From positions 1 through 64,000 of the forward strand of contig NZ_JAKNDA010000001.1 in the NCBI RefSeq assembly GCF_023155095.1: a stretch of DNA of 64,000 bases. The letters are read 5' to 3'. Position 1 is the stretch's first letter; every line of letters starts with the position of its first letter. The notes beneath the pieces were generated by a model. That model was not told the origin of the DNA. It saw only the letters and a program-made list of their open reading frames with translations, and did no database searches. Shown piece by piece: positions 25,081 to 33,529 of this stretch. Both the position numbers and the translations under genes were made by a program. This DNA is from Idiomarina aminovorans. GTDB lineage: Bacteria > Pseudomonadota > Gammaproteobacteria > Enterobacterales > Alteromonadaceae.

Positions 25081-26163
25081 ATGCGTTTTATTACTGCCAT
25101 CAGTTTATTGCTTGTTTCGCTGTGCATGGCGCTGCCGCTAAAAGCGGAAGTGGTTAATTTCTATGCCTGGGGTGGTTCGCAGGAAGTTAATAATTACTTA
25201 CGCTGGGCTCAAAAGGAGTTGAAAGCTGAAGGTATTCAACTGCGGCATAATAAAGTGGCGGATGCATCTGAAGTGGTGAAACAACTGATTGAGGGTCAGT
25301 CGAACGCTGACCTTATCTGGATAAACGGTGAAAACTTTCATGCGTTGAAAAAAGCCGGGGCTTTAAGGTCTGTAGTGGGTGAGATTAAAGCCATAAATCA
25401 GGTTAATCCGGAACTGAACTGGCAAACCGACTTTGGCGAGTCGGTTAATGGACTGGAAGTTCCGTGGGGCGTGGGGCAGTTTAACCTGATTAGCCGCCCG
25501 GGGCTTTTTGCCCAAAATACAGTGAGTGCGGAAGCGCTGCTTAACGTCGCCTGGGATAATAAAGGTCGCCTTAGTTACCCCAAACCACCAGATTTCCATG
25601 GCACCACCTTTTTAAAGTCGCTGTTGTTGTCGTTGCACTCGCAGCAACGCGAGGTATTTCAGCAGCCTAGAAACAGTGTGGCTGCAAAAGCACTGACTGA
25701 GCCATTATGGAACTACCTGGATAAACTGCACCCGCTCCTGTGGCAGCAGGGCGAAAATTTTCCATCGTCGGCCGGCGAGCAAATATCATACCTGGCAAAT
25801 GGTCAGTTACTGATGGCGGTCAGTTTTAACCCCAATGACTATAAAGTTTTGGTCAATCATGGGCGTTTGCCCGGGGGCGTTGAACGCCATACTTTATCTG
25901 ACAAAGCGATAACCAATACACATTATTTAGCGGTTCCGATCAGCTCTCGTAACCCGGAAGAAGCTAAAGCGGTGATTGAGTTTTTGTTGTCAGAAAAAGC
26001 GCAGCAACGAAAAGCGGATATTAACCGTTGGGGCGATCCTTCCGTTCTCAAAAACAAACCGCAAAGCGAAGGTAAAGGCTCATCGTTGTTAGAGCCAACC
26101 AATGACTTTCATGCCAGCTGGCAGGACTATCTGGAGCGGGAATGGTCCGCACGCTATCAATAG
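25081..26163 (+). CDS. ynjB: ABC transporter substrate-binding protein (YnjB-like)
   Basis: A 360-residue periplasmic binding protein with signal peptide (ALPLKAE). The fold is of the iron/thiamine/polyamine-binding type, with VNFYAWGGSQEVNNYLRWA at the N-terminus, GQSNADLIWINGENFHAL and WGVGQFNLISRP. The C-terminal half carries SDKAITNTHYLAVPI and PEEAKAVIEFLLSE. It pairs with the following permease and ATPase genes, an order (ynjB-ynjC-ynjD) known in E. coli whose substrate is not established. Its stop overlaps the permease start. Confidence 0.87.
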   Translation: MRFITAISLLLVSLCMALPLKAEVVNFYAWGGSQEVNNYLRWAQKELKAEGIQLRHNKVADASEVVKQLIEGQSNADLIWINGENFHALKKAGALRSVVGEIKAINQVNPELNWQTDFGESVNGLEVPWGVGQFNLISRPGLFAQNTVSAEALLNVAWDNKGRLSYPKPPDFHGTTFLKSLLLSLHSQQREVFQQPRNSVAAKALTEPLWNYLDKLHPLLWQQGENFPSSAGEQISYLANGQLLMAVSFNPNDYKVLVNHGRLPGGVERHTLSDKAITNTHYLAVPISSRNPEEAKAVIEFLLSEKAQQRKADINRWGDPSVLKNKPQSEGKGSSLLEPTNDFHASWQDYLEREWSARYQ

Positions 26164-27764
26164 TTGTCTGGTTACTGCTGATTATTTTACCCATTGGCAG
26201 CGGTGTGCTATTTCTGCTGCTCTCGTCGTTTCATCCGCAAACCGTTGTTAACTCAGCGGCTTTAGTGAACTTACTGTCTGAGTATGAATCTATCGTCGGC
26301 AGTTTTATGCTGGCGGTTGTTGCGCCCCTGGGAGCTTGTTATTTGGCGTTATGGATGGCGCCCGGGTTACTGCAGAGACCACGTTTGCAACAGTTGCTCT
26401 CGCCTTTGCTGTCCATTCCTCACGTATCTTTTGCGGTCGGGCTTATGCTGTTAATGAGCCCGTCGGGCTGGCTGATTCGTTTAGTTGATAGCGTTAGCGG
26501 CCTGTTCCCGAGCCCGCCTGCAGGCTGGCCGCTGCCGGAAAAGTCGCTAGTAACCGTGATGGTTGTGCTGGTGTTAAAAGAGCTGCCGTTTTTATTGCTA
26601 ATGATATCGGCTCAGTTAAAGCAGTTACCGGTAAGCTCCTGGCTTACTCAAGCCCAGAGCTGCGGTTACAGTGAACGTCAGGCCTGGTGGCGTATTGTTG
26701 CTCCTGAACTTTTGCGCCGCCTAACCCTGCCTATGGCGGCAGTGATCATTTACTCACTTTCAGTGGTTGATATTCCGTTGCTGGTTGGCAGTAATACACA
26801 AGCCCTGCTGGCGCAGCGAGTGTATGAATGGACGTTTCAGTTTTCGACCGACAGCCAGGTTAAGTCAATAACAGGTGCCTGGGTTTTATTGGCTATGGCT
26901 TTCGTTTTACTGCTGATTAACACCCGGCATGCAGCCATGTACCGTTGTCTGGTGTTGTGCAAAAAAGTAAACACACGCTCGGCCTGGTGGAACTCGAATA
27001 AGGCCAGCCAATACGTCTGGGCATTACTGGGTATTCTGGCGCTCGCCATTATCGTTATTTTAGCGCTGCAGAGCTTAGCGTCACATTGGTTTTATCCAAC
27101 CCTGTGGCCTGCCTCTCTAAGCCTGGAGCGTTGGCAAACAGAAGGGCCTTATTTAGCCGAGCCCGCTAGCTACAGTTTTTGGCTGGCACTGACCAGTGCG
27201 CTGTTCGGTACCCTTGCGGCAATTGTTTTATTACAAAGACAACGACAAAAAGCGGCAAACGCTTTTTACTGGCCGGTGCTGATTGCGTTGTTTATTCCCC
27301 AGGTACCTTTAATATTAGGTTGGCAATTTGTGCTCAGGGAGCCGTTGAGTGACGGTTGGCAAATTGGCTGGGTGCTTTGGTCGCACGCTGTTTATACCTT
27401 GCCATACTCTTATCTGGTCTTATACGGTGCCTATGTTCGTTTTGACCAACAATGGCTCACCCGGGCCCAAAGCCTGGGGTATTCTGCACGTGAGGCCTGG
27501 TGGCGAATTATGCTGCCAATGTTGAAGCAGCCTATCGCCGTGGCTTTTGCGGTGGCCTTTGCGGTCAGTATTGCCCAATATCTGCCAACTCAATGGCTGG
27601 GGCAGGGGCTTACTCCCACATTAACGACCGAAGCCGTTAGTGTTGCCAGTGGCGGAGACTGGCGCATCGGCAGCCTTTACGCGTTACTACAGATGTTGTT
27701 ACCGCTGGTGGTGTTTGTTGCTATCGGTTTAATCAGGACCCAAAGCTATGCTGAACATTCGTAA
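26142..27764 (+). CDS. ynjC: ABC transporter permease, fused two-domain (YnjC-like)
   Basis: A 540-residue protein with about twelve transmembrane helices, made of two tandem permease domains. Each has the EAA-like loop that docks the ATPase: QSCGYSERQAWWRIVAPEL around residue 170-190 and QSLGYSAREAWWRIMLPML around 445-465. The near identity of these loops shows an ancient internal duplication, as in ThiP/FbpB-type permeases. It overlaps the upstream gene by 22 bp and the downstream ATPase by 17 bp. Confidence 0.9.
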   Translation: MVRTLSIVVWLLLIILPIGSGVLFLLLSSFHPQTVVNSAALVNLLSEYESIVGSFMLAVVAPLGACYLALWMAPGLLQRPRLQQLLSPLLSIPHVSFAVGLMLLMSPSGWLIRLVDSVSGLFPSPPAGWPLPEKSLVTVMVVLVLKELPFLLLMISAQLKQLPVSSWLTQAQSCGYSERQAWWRIVAPELLRRLTLPMAAVIIYSLSVVDIPLLVGSNTQALLAQRVYEWTFQFSTDSQVKSITGAWVLLAMAFVLLLINTRHAAMYRCLVLCKKVNTRSAWWNSNKASQYVWALLGILALAIIVILALQSLASHWFYPTLWPASLSLERWQTEGPYLAEPASYSFWLALTSALFGTLAAIVLLQRQRQKAANAFYWPVLIALFIPQVPLILGWQFVLREPLSDGWQIGWVLWSHAVYTLPYSYLVLYGAYVRFDQQWLTRAQSLGYSAREAWWRIMLPMLKQPIAVAFAVAFAVSIAQYLPTQWLGQGLTPTLTTEAVSVASGGDWRIGSLYALLQMLLPLVVFVAIGLIRTQSYAEHS

Positions 27765-28416
27765 CCTTAACATTGGGACACTGTCAGACAGTGCTATGAC
27801 ACCTTTGTTAAGCGTGGAAGAGTTGACGATTAATAAAGGTGAAATTGTCACCCTGATGGGCCCCAGCGGTGTGGGTAAGTCCACTTTACTGCGTTGGGTT
27901 TTAGGCGAGTCATTACCTTATTTCTGTATTGAGGGCGAGCTGACATTAAACGGAAAAAACATTGGCGACCTTTCAATTGCAAAGCGTCAGTTGGGCATGA
28001 TGTTTCAAAAAGGCGGTTTGTTTCCGCACTTAACGGTTAAGGAAAACTGCCTTTTTGCACAAAAGGCACGCTCAGTTCTGCCGGTTAAACAACAGAAGGG
28101 AAAAGCCTCAACCATGCTAAAAAAGCTAGGGCTTTGGGAGAAGTGGAGCGTTTACCCCGATAGCTTAAGCGGCGGACAGTACGCCCGCATTGCACTCATA
28201 TGTTCGTTACTGGCAGAACCGCAGGCAATGTTACTGGATGAACCTTTTTCGGCACTTGATGCTAATTTGCGTGAAGAAGTCAGGCAGTGGGCGTTTGCAC
28301 AGTTACAGGAAAAGGAAATACCGACTTTGTTGGTGACCCATGATCGCGCGGATGCCTGCGGCCGTATTCTTAAACTAGAGCAGGGGGAGATACAACAAGA
28401 GGTGGCCAATGTTTGA
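27748..28416 (+). CDS. ynjD: ABC transporter ATP-binding protein (YnjD-like)
   Basis: A 222-residue ATPase. Walker A is GPSGVGKST, the signature is LSGGQYARIAL, Walker B is MLLDEPFSAL, and the H-loop is LLVTHDRAD. The Q-loop appears as GMMFQKGGLFP. It would power the YnjC-type permease for uptake of the unknown ligand bound by YnjB. It overlaps both neighbours, indicating one operon. Confidence 0.93.
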   Translation: MLNIRNLNIGTLSDSAMTPLLSVEELTINKGEIVTLMGPSGVGKSTLLRWVLGESLPYFCIEGELTLNGKNIGDLSIAKRQLGMMFQKGGLFPHLTVKENCLFAQKARSVLPVKQQKGKASTMLKKLGLWEKWSVYPDSLSGGQYARIALICSLLAEPQAMLLDEPFSALDANLREEVRQWAFAQLQEKEIPTLLVTHDRADACGRILKLEQGEIQQEVANV

Positions 28417-29047
28417 TCCCAAAATTCTTCCAGTAACCCGAAAAGTCCTGAATACTCCGGCCCGGATGCTGGTGCGTTTAGGAGTGAATGCGGATCAGGT
28501 GACCATAGCCGGCTTTTTGATAGGCTTGCTGACAGTTCCGTTGTTGGCGTTTGAGTACTACCAACTGGCATTGGTCGCTATTTTGCTAAACCGGTTGTTT
28601 GACGGTCTGGACGGCGCGGTAGCAAGACGCACCCAGTTAACGGACGCCGGCGGCTTTCTCGATATTGTGCTGGATTTCATTTTTTACAGCGCCGTGGTGT
28701 TTGGCTTTATGCTGGCAGCTCCGGAACAAAACGCAATTGCGGCCGGCGTTTTGTTAGTGACTTTTATGGGAACAGGGTCGACTTTTCTGGCTTTTGCCAG
28801 CGTGGCGGGCAAACGTGGTATTGAAAACCCCGCCTATCCGAGCAAGTCTTTGCATTACATGAGTGGTTTAACCGAAGGTTTCGAGACGATTCTGGCTTTT
28901 GTTGTTTTTTGCCTATGGCCGCAACATTTTGCCGTATTGGCTTATGTGTTTGCCGTCGGGTGCTGGGTGACAGCAATAACCCGTATTGTGGCAGGTTATC
29001 GCACACTGAAGCAGCCAGCGGCAAAGCCGGAGAACCGCAATGTCTGA
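28409..29047 (+). CDS. ynjF: CDP-alcohol phosphatidyltransferase family protein (YnjF-like)
   Basis: A 212-residue membrane enzyme. The family signature D-x2-D-G-x2-A-R-x8-G-x3-D-x3-D is complete, reading DGLDGAVAR through GFLDIVLD at about residues 66-90. It would transfer a phosphatidyl group from CDP-diacylglycerol to an alcohol in the inner membrane; the acceptor cannot be told. The pairing with ynjBCD-like genes matches E. coli. It overlaps the ATPase stop by 8 bp and the next gene start by 8 bp. Confidence 0.9.
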   Translation: MFDPKILPVTRKVLNTPARMLVRLGVNADQVTIAGFLIGLLTVPLLAFEYYQLALVAILLNRLFDGLDGAVARRTQLTDAGGFLDIVLDFIFYSAVVFGFMLAAPEQNAIAAGVLLVTFMGTGSTFLAFASVAGKRGIENPAYPSKSLHYMSGLTEGFETILAFVVFCLWPQHFAVLAYVFAVGCWVTAITRIVAGYRTLKQPAAKPENRNV

Positions 29048-29843
29048 AACCGCCTGGCGTTTAATTATTTTTGTTGGCGTTTTGCTTATTATGGTGCTGT
29101 GGGAATTTTCCTCACCGAAGCGACAACCCCGCCACAGTCGTAAACAGCGCTGGCCGGCGAATCTTGCCATAGTTGCCGTGGATACGGTATTGCTTAGAAT
29201 TATTGCACCTGTTGGCCTGACGGGCGTGGCACTTGTTGCTGCGGAAAATGGCTGGGGGCTTTTAAATTCCATCAACAAATCTGGAACTGGGATACCCTTC
29301 TGGGTCGCAGTAGTCGCAAGCATTGTGGTACTGGATATTGTTATTTACTGGCAACATCGGCTATTTCATCGAGTTCCTGTTTTATGGCGCATGCACCGGG
29401 TTCATCACGCCGACCCTGATTTTGACGTGACCACCGGCTTGCGCTTTCACCCTGCTGAAATTGTGTTGAGTTTTATTATTAAAGCCGTTGCTGTTGTGGC
29501 GTTGGGTGCTCCTGCACTGGCGGTGATAGTATTCGAAGTTATTCTTAATGCCTGCTCGCTGTTTAATCATGGCAATGTAGCCTTACCCAAACCAATAGAG
29601 CGAGTGGCGCGAAAAGTGCTTATTACCCAAGAGCTGCATCGCATTCACCACAGTGTGGAAAAAGAAGAAACCAACAGCAATTACGGTTTTAGTGTCAGTT
29701 GGTGGGATCACCTGTTCAGAAGTTATACCGGCAAAGCAAAAGCGGGTTCTGATCACATTGATATTGGTCTTAAAGAGTACAGAGACTCAAAAGTAACCAC
29801 TAAGCTTTGGGGGTTATTGAAGATTCCTTTTAAAAGCCATTAA
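29040..29843 (+). CDS. Sterol desaturase / fatty acid hydroxylase family protein
   Basis: A 267-residue membrane di-iron enzyme. The histidine clusters are visible: WQHRLFHRV and LWRMHRVHHADPDFD around residues 105-125, LFNHGN around 178, and LHRIHHSVEKEETNSNYG around 205-220. N-terminal hydrophobic segments span about 5-30 and 80-105. It likely hydroxylates or desaturates a lipid or alkyl chain; the substrate is unknown. Its overlap with the YnjF-like gene suggests related lipid chemistry. Confidence 0.9.
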   Translation: MSETAWRLIIFVGVLLIMVLWEFSSPKRQPRHSRKQRWPANLAIVAVDTVLLRIIAPVGLTGVALVAAENGWGLLNSINKSGTGIPFWVAVVASIVVLDIVIYWQHRLFHRVPVLWRMHRVHHADPDFDVTTGLRFHPAEIVLSFIIKAVAVVALGAPALAVIVFEVILNACSLFNHGNVALPKPIERVARKVLITQELHRIHHSVEKEETNSNYGFSVSWWDHLFRSYTGKAKAGSDHIDIGLKEYRDSKVTTKLWGLLKIPFKSH

Positions 29844-29873
29844 TAGTAGCTTGAGACGGCGAGAAACAGTTTG

Positions 29874-29947
29874 CGTCCCCGGCAGGAGTCGAACCTGCGA
29901 CCTTTCGCTTAGGAGGCGAGCGCTCTATCCAACTGAGCTACGGGGAC
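29874..29947 (-). tRNA. tRNA-Arg (CCT)
   Basis: The minus strand folds as a tRNA: acceptor GTCCCCG / CGGGGAC, D-arm GCTC...GAGC, anticodon loop CTCCTAA with anticodon CCT, and T-arm GCAGG TTCGACT CCTGC. The 3' CCA is not encoded. One outer pair of the anticodon stem is a C-A mismatch, which needs no special interpretation. It lies between the sterol-desaturase-like gene and flgT, with no coding overlap. Confidence 0.93.
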
Positions 29948-29987
29948 TTGTTGCGAATTATGCCAGAAGCTGACTCGGGTTTCATCC

Positions 29988-31151
29988 TTAGTTAACCGGC
30001 ACTACCCAGTCATTGACCTGAATATTGTGCAGCATGTTCCCCTTGGTGAGTTCCGCTGTAGCGGTGGACTGCTGCACCTGGGATACCTCAACCTCAAATT
30101 CACTGACCTGCCATTTTTGGCGGTAACGCCCTTGGTCATCAGTAAAGTGACTGGGCTGAACAACTTTAAGTTTGTCGCCCGGTGTGACATTGTGCTTTTC
30201 ACCTAAATTGAACTGCAGTGTGTTCTCGTCAACCGCAATAATCCTCGCCCGCACCGGCTTGCAAACCACTTGCTCTTTTACCCCAGAAGCTAAGTCGCGC
30301 AGGCCACTATCAAGCGCTGCACCGAAGGGTTCATTCCAGAATTTAGCGGTGGCAACATCCACGTTAGTAGTGCGGTCAAAAGTCCAGGGTTGGGTATCTT
30401 CAACCCGGGCACGGGTCACCAGCTGCCCGGTGGTTGCATCCAGCAGGTAAAGCGTTAAGGCGTAGTGACGATTGGGGTCGCTGGACCAAAGCCAGCCAGA
30501 GCTGGTGTCCATCATCGCCAGGTCGTCAAACAGACCAAATATGACAAACTGGCTGTCATTGGCTAAACCAAGGCTGCGAGCCATGCGGCCTAACGCTTCA
30601 AGGTTCAAACCATTGAGAGCATGATTTAAACCGGCATGACGTTGTAAGGTGTGGGCAATATGAAGTTGGCTGCCAACGCCACCCAGTTCACGAGCCAGAC
30701 GCTCTGCTGCTACTTTGCCTATTTCCCAAATTTGCCCCCAGGTGCCGTGCGCGCGGTCACGCAACTCAAACGGAATAACCGTGACTGAATTTTTGTAGCT
30801 GCTGCGGGTGCAATCCCCTTCGCGGTTCCAGATATCGGCTCGCAGTTGGACAATAACGCGGTCGTTACGAACTTCTTCGCGGATAATAGTGACCTGGTCA
30901 ACATTGCCCTGGCTGTTCCATTGGGTTTCGGTGTTGCGCAGAACCCCGTCAACAACTTGTTGAATACTGGAGATATTGCCACCGGAAGTCAGTAAGGCTT
31001 GCTGAAGAGCGTTTTCAATTGCTTTTTCACGCGCTTTATCGGTATCACCGTTAATAATTCGAGCAGTGCCTTTAGCTTCAACCCAGCGCGCTTCGCTGGG
31101 CATAGCGATAAAAAAAACAGAGGTGATCAGCAGCAGGGTTTTCCAGTTCAT
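29988..31151 (-). CDS. flgT: Flagellar H-ring assembly protein FlgT
   Basis: A 387-residue periplasmic protein with signal peptide (LLLITSVFFIAMPSEA). The N-terminal domain shows VEAKGTARIINGDTDKAREK AIENALQQAL, followed by the middle domain (NSVTVIPFELRDRAHGTWGQ) and a C-terminal SH3-like segment. In Vibrio FlgT builds the H ring around the basal body and helps place MotX/MotY. It lies downstream of flgP on the minus strand and is probably co-transcribed with it. A start six codons upstream (31169) is possible. Confidence 0.9.
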   Translation of the reverse strand: MNWKTLLLITSVFFIAMPSEARWVEAKGTARIINGDTDKAREKAIENALQQALLTSGGNISSIQQVVDGVLRNTETQWNSQGNVDQVTIIREEVRNDRVIVQLRADIWNREGDCTRSSYKNSVTVIPFELRDRAHGTWGQIWEIGKVAAERLARELGGVGSQLHIAHTLQRHAGLNHALNGLNLEALGRMARSLGLANDSQFVIFGLFDDLAMMDTSSGWLWSSDPNRHYALTLYLLDATTGQLVTRARVEDTQPWTFDRTTNVDVATAKFWNEPFGAALDSGLRDLASGVKEQVVCKPVRARIIAVDENTLQFNLGEKHNVTPGDKLKVVQPSHFTDDQGRYRQKWQVSEFEVEVSQVQQSTATAELTKGNMLHNIQVNDWVVPVN

Positions 31152-31248
31152 GGCGTTAATGCATCCCAAGTGTCAGTTTTTAGTCGTTACCTTTTCTACC
31201 GGAATTAATTGCAAAAACCCTGCCATGTTTAATGAACTTAAGCAGAGC

Positions 31249-31728
31249 TTAATAATAAACCACACGCTTTACTTTTTGCTGGCGGTTGGTGCTTTGATAC
31301 AAGCGGTGTACTTTCTCGAAATCAAGTCGTAGCTCGGTGGCATAGTATTCGCCAACGGTATAGGTTTTTACCACTTCAGCACCACGGATAACACCATCCA
31401 CAGAGGCCTGAAAGCTGTCCTGGCTTAACGCCCAGCTTTCAACTGAACTGCCGCCGGCAATTCGTTGACCGTAGACTTGCTCGGCGAGCTCGCGATAGGC
31501 AGCGAGTTTTGAAGCGCGCATAGCATTTAAATCTTTAAGCCGTGAGTTTTCGCCTTGCTGGGTTTCAATAGGCGCATAGCCAACCGCATTAAGCACAGGA
31601 AACTTGTCAGGCGTCTGGGTTTCCCATTCTACGTGTTTTTGATCATGCGCTAAGTTGTTGTAGGCACTACAACCGCTTAATAACAGTGCAGATGCGAGTA
31701 ACGCGAAAGAGAGTAAATGCTTAGCCAT
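31249..31728 (-). CDS. flgP: Flagellar outer-membrane lipoprotein FlgP
   Basis: A 159-residue lipoprotein (lipobox LLSGC followed by Ser) of the LPP20 family. The domain shows LNAVGYAPIETQQG, then LNAMRASKLAAYRELAEQVY and GVIRGAEVVKTYTVGEYYAT. FlgP is an outer-membrane protein associated with the sheathed or polar flagellar base. It precedes flgT in the same direction and follows flgN. A sigma-28-like promoter overlaps the flgN stop. Confidence 0.88.
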   Translation of the reverse strand: MAKHLLSFALLASALLLSGCSAYNNLAHDQKHVEWETQTPDKFPVLNAVGYAPIETQQGENSRLKDLNAMRASKLAAYRELAEQVYGQRIAGGSSVESWALSQDSFQASVDGVIRGAEVVKTYTVGEYYATELRLDFEKVHRLYQSTNRQQKVKRVVYY

Positions 31729-31761
31729 AACGACCTCTGATTGAACAAAGTACTTATGGTT

Positions 31762-31788
31762 GTAACGGCTGAACGGTCAAAATCTTTA
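31762..31788 (-). promoter_or_regulatory. Sigma-28-like promoter before flgP
   Basis: On the minus strand TAAAGATT is followed by 11 bases and GCCGTTAC, against TAAAGTTT-N11-GCCGATAA. The -10 matches at six of eight positions and spacing is exact. The TAA stop of flgN forms the start of the -35 element. It would allow flgPT to be expressed as a late class. Confidence 0.55.
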
Positions 31789-32187
31789 GCGGATTTTGCC
31801 TTTACTGTTGTAGGTGAGGGTATCTTTTCGTGCAGATTGCAAAATGGTTTGCTTCAATTGCTCAATGCTGTTCAAAGTAGCTTGAACCACGCGTTCATTA
31901 ACCTGACTTTGGTGTTGAACATCAGCCAACGTGTTTTGAATAGCAGCGACCGCTTCAGACAATTCCGGATCATCTTTTAACTGCTCTTTGTCAGGGTGCT
32001 GATTCAGCTGCTCATCAAGCTCAGTAATGCGTGTTAAAACTTTATCTTTCTCTGCCGTAACCGAGTTAACATCGGCGTGCTGGCGATCAACAATAGCGTT
32101 CAGTTCGCGTTGCTGTAGTAGCGCAAGCGTATCCAGTGAATCCGCCATTTCCTGTAGCAAGTCATTAACAGGTGCCAGCACGGCCAT
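31786..32187 (-). CDS. flgN: Flagellar export chaperone FlgN
   Basis: A 133-residue, almost wholly alpha-helical protein of the FlgN family: cytosolic chaperone for hook-junction proteins FlgK and FlgL. Long heptad-rich helices run through LLQQRELNAIVDRQHADVNS and LADVQHQSQVNERVVQATLN. Its ATG overlaps the flgM stop, so flgM and flgN are co-translated, the usual pairing. Confidence 0.88.
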   Translation of the reverse strand: MAVLAPVNDLLQEMADSLDTLALLQQRELNAIVDRQHADVNSVTAEKDKVLTRITELDEQLNQHPDKEQLKDDPELSEAVAAIQNTLADVQHQSQVNERVVQATLNSIEQLKQTILQSARKDTLTYNSKGKIR

Positions 32188-32510
32188 TATTCACTATTAC
32201 CGTTACTGAACAAATCAGACTCAAACTGAGCCAATTTATTGGCTAGCTGTTCTACATTAATTTTATAGGAGCCGCTTTCAATATCTGCTTTTATTTTGTC
32301 AACTTTGGCCTGATCTACGCCGCTGCTGTTCATGGCTTTTTCTTGTAAGCTGCCAAGCTGTTGCGCTTCGCTGGTTAAAGAAACCGCGTCTCCGCCTTTT
32401 GATGATACATCGGCAGGCTTTTGCTGAGCATCATTTTGCACTTGGCGATTATTGGGTTTGCTGTCAATGTTGGCGTTTTTTAAGCCTGCATTGTTGATAT
32501 TAATTGGCAT
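32187..32510 (-). CDS. flgM: Anti-sigma-28 factor FlgM
   Basis: A 107-residue, disordered N-terminus protein. The C-terminal sigma-binding helices are seen in VDKIKADIESGSYKINVEQL ANKL, matching the family pattern (VxxIKxxIxxGxYxI). FlgM holds FliA inactive until it is exported through the completed hook. It starts a flgMN unit behind a sigma-28-like promoter, consistent with feedback control. Confidence 0.92.
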   Translation of the reverse strand: MPININNAGLKNANIDSKPNNRQVQNDAQQKPADVSSKGGDAVSLTSEAQQLGSLQEKAMNSSGVDQAKVDKIKADIESGSYKINVEQLANKLAQFESDLFSNGNSE

Positions 32511-32535
32511 TGTTTTTAGCCTCGCTGGATAGAAT

Positions 32536-32563
32536 GTATCGATTAGTTGTCGACCACACTTTA
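32536..32563 (-). promoter_or_regulatory. Sigma-28-like promoter for flgMN
   Basis: On the minus strand TAAAGTGT is followed by 12 bases and ATCGATAC, close to TAAAGTTT-N11-GCCGATAA. The -35 has seven of eight matches and the -10 keeps CGATA. It lies about 26 bases before the flgM start. Confidence 0.6.
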
Positions 32564-32626
32564 AAAAACTTAAATAAAAATTTCAGCACGTAGTCCGGTG
32601 TTCACGTCAGGTTCTGGGTAAGTGCT

Positions 32627-33358
32627 TCATAAGTTGACGGTCACTTCATTCAGTCCTGTGACAACAGCCTGCAACGACTTGTTCGAACGTGCGTTTTCAA
32701 CAACAACAGACTCACCTTTAAGACCATCAGCTAAAGCTTTTCCGGCGGCAGTAATTCGCAAGGTTTTGTCCTGAGCAACTATTGTAACGCTTTGGCCTTC
32801 ACATACAAGACACGTATCGCTGGCATTGATAGCCTGGCCTGCTGCAATACGCTTTTTAATACGGGCTCCCACTAAAACACTCATATCTGTGAAGACATTG
32901 GAGCGAACCCGGTTAAGATCCACTTCGGAAAAAACTAAGTCGCCTTCACTTATCATTTGCCCGGGAGACATTGGGCCTGCCGCTGCGACCACATTTTTAT
33001 AACGGTAAACACGAACCGGCACATAAGTCCGCCAGCCCGGTGCCGGCAGACACTCAATTTCTATTGTTGTATAGCTATCAAGCGTTGCATTATTCGCCAG
33101 CTCAACTTTTGGTGGTTTTGAACAAGTTTTTGGTGTCATTCGCGGGTCAAGGTTATTGGCAACAACTTCAACACGACCGTTATTCGGTGCTGAAACCCGC
33201 TGCGCCACATAATTATGAGCCATTTCCTGTAAAACTTTGTAATTGAAGCGCAAGTTGTCGTTTGCGCGGCTCTCATTGGCGTTAACGGCATTAAAGCTAC
33301 AAAAAAATGTACCGACAAAAAAAATCGAACTGATCAGCAGCGATTTACGTACTATCAT
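32627..33358 (-). CDS. flgA: Flagellar P-ring chaperone FlgA
   Basis: A 243-residue periplasmic protein with N-terminal signal peptide (FFVGTFFCSFNAVNA). The SAF-like C-terminal domain carries GPMSPGQMISEGDLVFSEVD LNR, VLVGARIKKRIAAGQAINAS and the closing LQAVVTGLNEVTVNL. FlgA assists FlgI ring assembly. It is transcribed away from cheV, with its own sigma-54-like promoter. Confidence 0.9.
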   Translation of the reverse strand: MIVRKSLLISSIFFVGTFFCSFNAVNANESRANDNLRFNYKVLQEMAHNYVAQRVSAPNNGRVEVVANNLDPRMTPKTCSKPPKVELANNATLDSYTTIEIECLPAPGWRTYVPVRVYRYKNVVAAAGPMSPGQMISEGDLVFSEVDLNRVRSNVFTDMSVLVGARIKKRIAAGQAINASDTCLVCEGQSVTIVAQDKTLRITAAGKALADGLKGESVVVENARSNKSLQAVVTGLNEVTVNL

Positions 33359-33380
33359 AAAATATCCTGATGTATTTCGT

Positions 33381-33407
33381 TAAGGTTCTCTGGTCGAGTG
33401 CCGAAAA
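33381..33407 (+). promoter_or_regulatory. Sigma-28-like promoter for cheV
   Basis: TAAGGTTC, 11 bases, then GCCGAAAA. The -10 matches the sigma-28 consensus at seven of eight positions and spacing is exact. It lies about 120 bases before the cheV start. Confidence 0.55.
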
Positions 33408-33469
33408 AAACGGTATAACGTCAAAAGTTCGGCAGTTCGATAATTTCAGTATGGTTATTGTTGATGTAA

Positions 33470-33486
33470 GCAAATACCGTGCCGAA
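33470..33486 (-). promoter_or_regulatory. Sigma-54 promoter for flgA
   Basis: On the minus strand CGGCACGGTATTTGCTT carries the GG and GC dinucleotides exactly 12 bases apart and matches GGCACG-N4-TTGC. It lies about 110 bases upstream of the flgA ATG and would place flgA under sigma-54 (FlrA/FlrC-type) control. Confidence 0.72.
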
Positions 33487-33529
33487 GTAAAGATAGCCTG
33501 CCACTGCCACCATATAACAGGAGTGAACA

